A stretch of DNA of 7,073 nucleotides, taken from assembly GCA_002011685.1 (NCBI GenBank), contig MTOL01000367.1:352-7424 (forward strand). The letters are read 5' to 3'. The notes under the pieces were generated by a model. The model made no database searches. It saw only the letters and a program-made list of their open reading frames with translations, and had not been told where the DNA came from. Below are positions 6,145-7,073 of the stretch, piece by piece. Source of the DNA: Deferribacteres bacterium JdFR-76 (GTDB lineage Bacteria > Zhuqueibacterota > JdFR-76). Position 1 is the first letter of the stretch. Every line of letters begins with the position of its first letter. A program made the translations under genes and the position numbers.

Positions 6145-7073
6145 TCAGTCTGTCCAATCTGTGTGGAAGAACTGGCCTCTTGGACGGTCGGTGCGTTCGT
6201 ACCGGTGGGCGCCGAAAAAGTCCCGCTGGGCCTGCAGCAGGTTGGCGGGCAACCGCTCTGTGCGGTAGCTATCGTAGTAGGCGAGGGCGCTGCTGAAGGC
6301 CGGGACGGGCACGCCCGCTTTTACCGCAGTTGCCACAACATCCCGCCAGTCGGCTTGGTTCTGGGCGATGGCTTCCCGGAAAAAGCGCGACAGGAGCAAA
6401 TTGGGAAGCTCGGTTTCCTGATCGTAGGCTTCCATAATGCGGTTCAAGAACCGGGCCCGGATGATACAGCCTGCCCTCCAGATGGAGGCAATTTTCCCGA
6501 GCTGCAATGGCCACCCATACTGACGGGCGGCATCCCTCAGGATCTGAAAACCCTGGGCGTAGCAGCAAATTTTTGAAGCGTACAGGGCATTGCGGATTTT
6601 TTTCGCAAACTCCTGCGGGTCCGATGCACGGGTCGAGCCAGGTCCCTGAAGGATCCGAGCTGCAAACAGGCGTTCGTCTTTCAGAGCGCTGAGAAACCGG
6701 GCAAAAACCGCTTCGGCTATGGTAGCGGCAGGGGTCCCCAGGTCAAGGGCTACCTGGCTGGTCCATTTGCCGGTTCCTTTCTGGCCTGCCGTGTCCAGGA
6801 TGACATCCACCACCGGTTTTCCGGTTTCGGGATCTTCTTTACGGAGAATGCGGGCCGTAATTTCGATGAGGTAACTATTCAGTTCACCCTGATTCCATTC
6901 TTGAAAGATGTTGCTCATTTCGTCGGGAGATAGCTTCAGCAGGCGGTGCATCAGAAAGTAGGCTTCGCAGATGAGCTGCATGTCGCTGTACTCGATACCA
7001 TTATGCACCATTTTGACGAAATGACCTGAACCGCCCGGACCAATCCAGTCGCAGCAGGGAGTGCCATCATCGG
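6145..7073 (-). CDS. gnd: 6-phosphogluconate dehydrogenase (decarboxylating), 5' end outside window
   Basis: This enzyme of the oxidative pentose phosphate pathway converts 6-phosphogluconate to ribulose 5-phosphate and CO2 while reducing NADP+ (NAD+ in some forms). The visible 308 residues run in frame to the window edge. They include [21 protein letters not shown], whose key residues are the catalytic Lys followed at +3, +4 and +7 by His, Asn and Glu, exactly as in the family. Downstream are [14 protein letters not shown], the RAGCIIR segment of the all-helical domain and the tail FFHTDWTD. About 160-180 N-terminal residues (the Rossmann coenzyme domain with GxGxxG) lie beyond 7073, so coenzyme preference cannot be read. 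The methionine at 7009-7011 is internal, not a start. Gene order places it upstream of the PLD-like gene; no functional link between the two is evident. Confidence 0.97.
   Translation of the reverse strand, partial: DDGTPCCDWIGPGGSGHFVKMVHNGIEYSDMQLICEAYFLMHRLLKLSPDEMSNIFQEWNQGELNSYLIEITARILRKEDPETGKPVVDVILDTAGQKGTGKWTSQVALDLGTPAATIAEAVFARFLSALKDERLFAARILQGPGSTRASDPQEFAKKIRNALYASKICCYAQGFQILRDAARQYGWPLQLGKIASIWRAGCIIRARFLNRIMEAYDQETELPNLLLSRFFREAIAQNQADWRDVVATAVKAGVPVPAFSSALAYYDSYRTERLPANLLQAQRDFFGAHRYERTDRPRGQFFHTDWTD

Noticed and set aside
6163..6576. 137-residue open frame on the + strand.
   Set aside because: It is the antisense shadow of the conserved C-terminal half of gnd.

Overview
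The window reads as an ordinary bacterial chromosome segment of moderate GC content. It holds the distal end of a division and cell wall (dcw) cluster, followed by housekeeping and accessory genes on the opposite strand. The FtsA and FtsZ sequences, the four-cysteine L28 and the ftsQ-ftsA-ftsZ order recall Gram-negative, FCB-like lineages (Calditrichota/KSB1-type bacteria). That placement is an impression from memory and has not been tested by a search.

Layout. Positions 20-3451 (+) carry ftsQ, ftsA and ftsZ, closely spaced and co-oriented, so probably one transcript; together they recruit, anchor and form the Z-ring. A perfect 14-bp hairpin at 3590-3621 lies between ftsZ and the convergent rpmB gene (ribosomal protein L28, 3650-3841, -) and looks like a shared bidirectional terminator. 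Positions 3842-4257 form a 416-base divergent intergenic region with a reasonable promoter for rpmB and a weaker candidate for the next gene. Positions 4258-4509 (+) encode an 83-residue, two-helix membrane protein of unknown function. Positions 4510-4730 hold no gene but contain a 12-bp tandem repeat and several inverted repeats. Positions 4731-6005 (-) encode an exported two-HKD phospholipase D superfamily protein that closely recalls animal PLD3/PLD4. Positions 6145-7073 (-) hold the catalytic and C-terminal part of 6-phosphogluconate dehydrogenase, whose 5' end lies outside the window.

The most unusual points are: FtsZ carries two tail motifs of the conserved C-terminal-peptide type instead of one; ftsZ has two in-frame starts, each with its own good Shine-Dalgarno sequence; FtsA has an extra polar N-terminal extension; an exported PLD3/PLD4-like enzyme is present in a bacterium; and the 4510-4723 spacer is rich in repeats and potential RNA structure. 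I see no CRISPR array, tRNA, rRNA, intact insertion sequence or phage gene, and no clear evidence of a wholly new multi-gene system.
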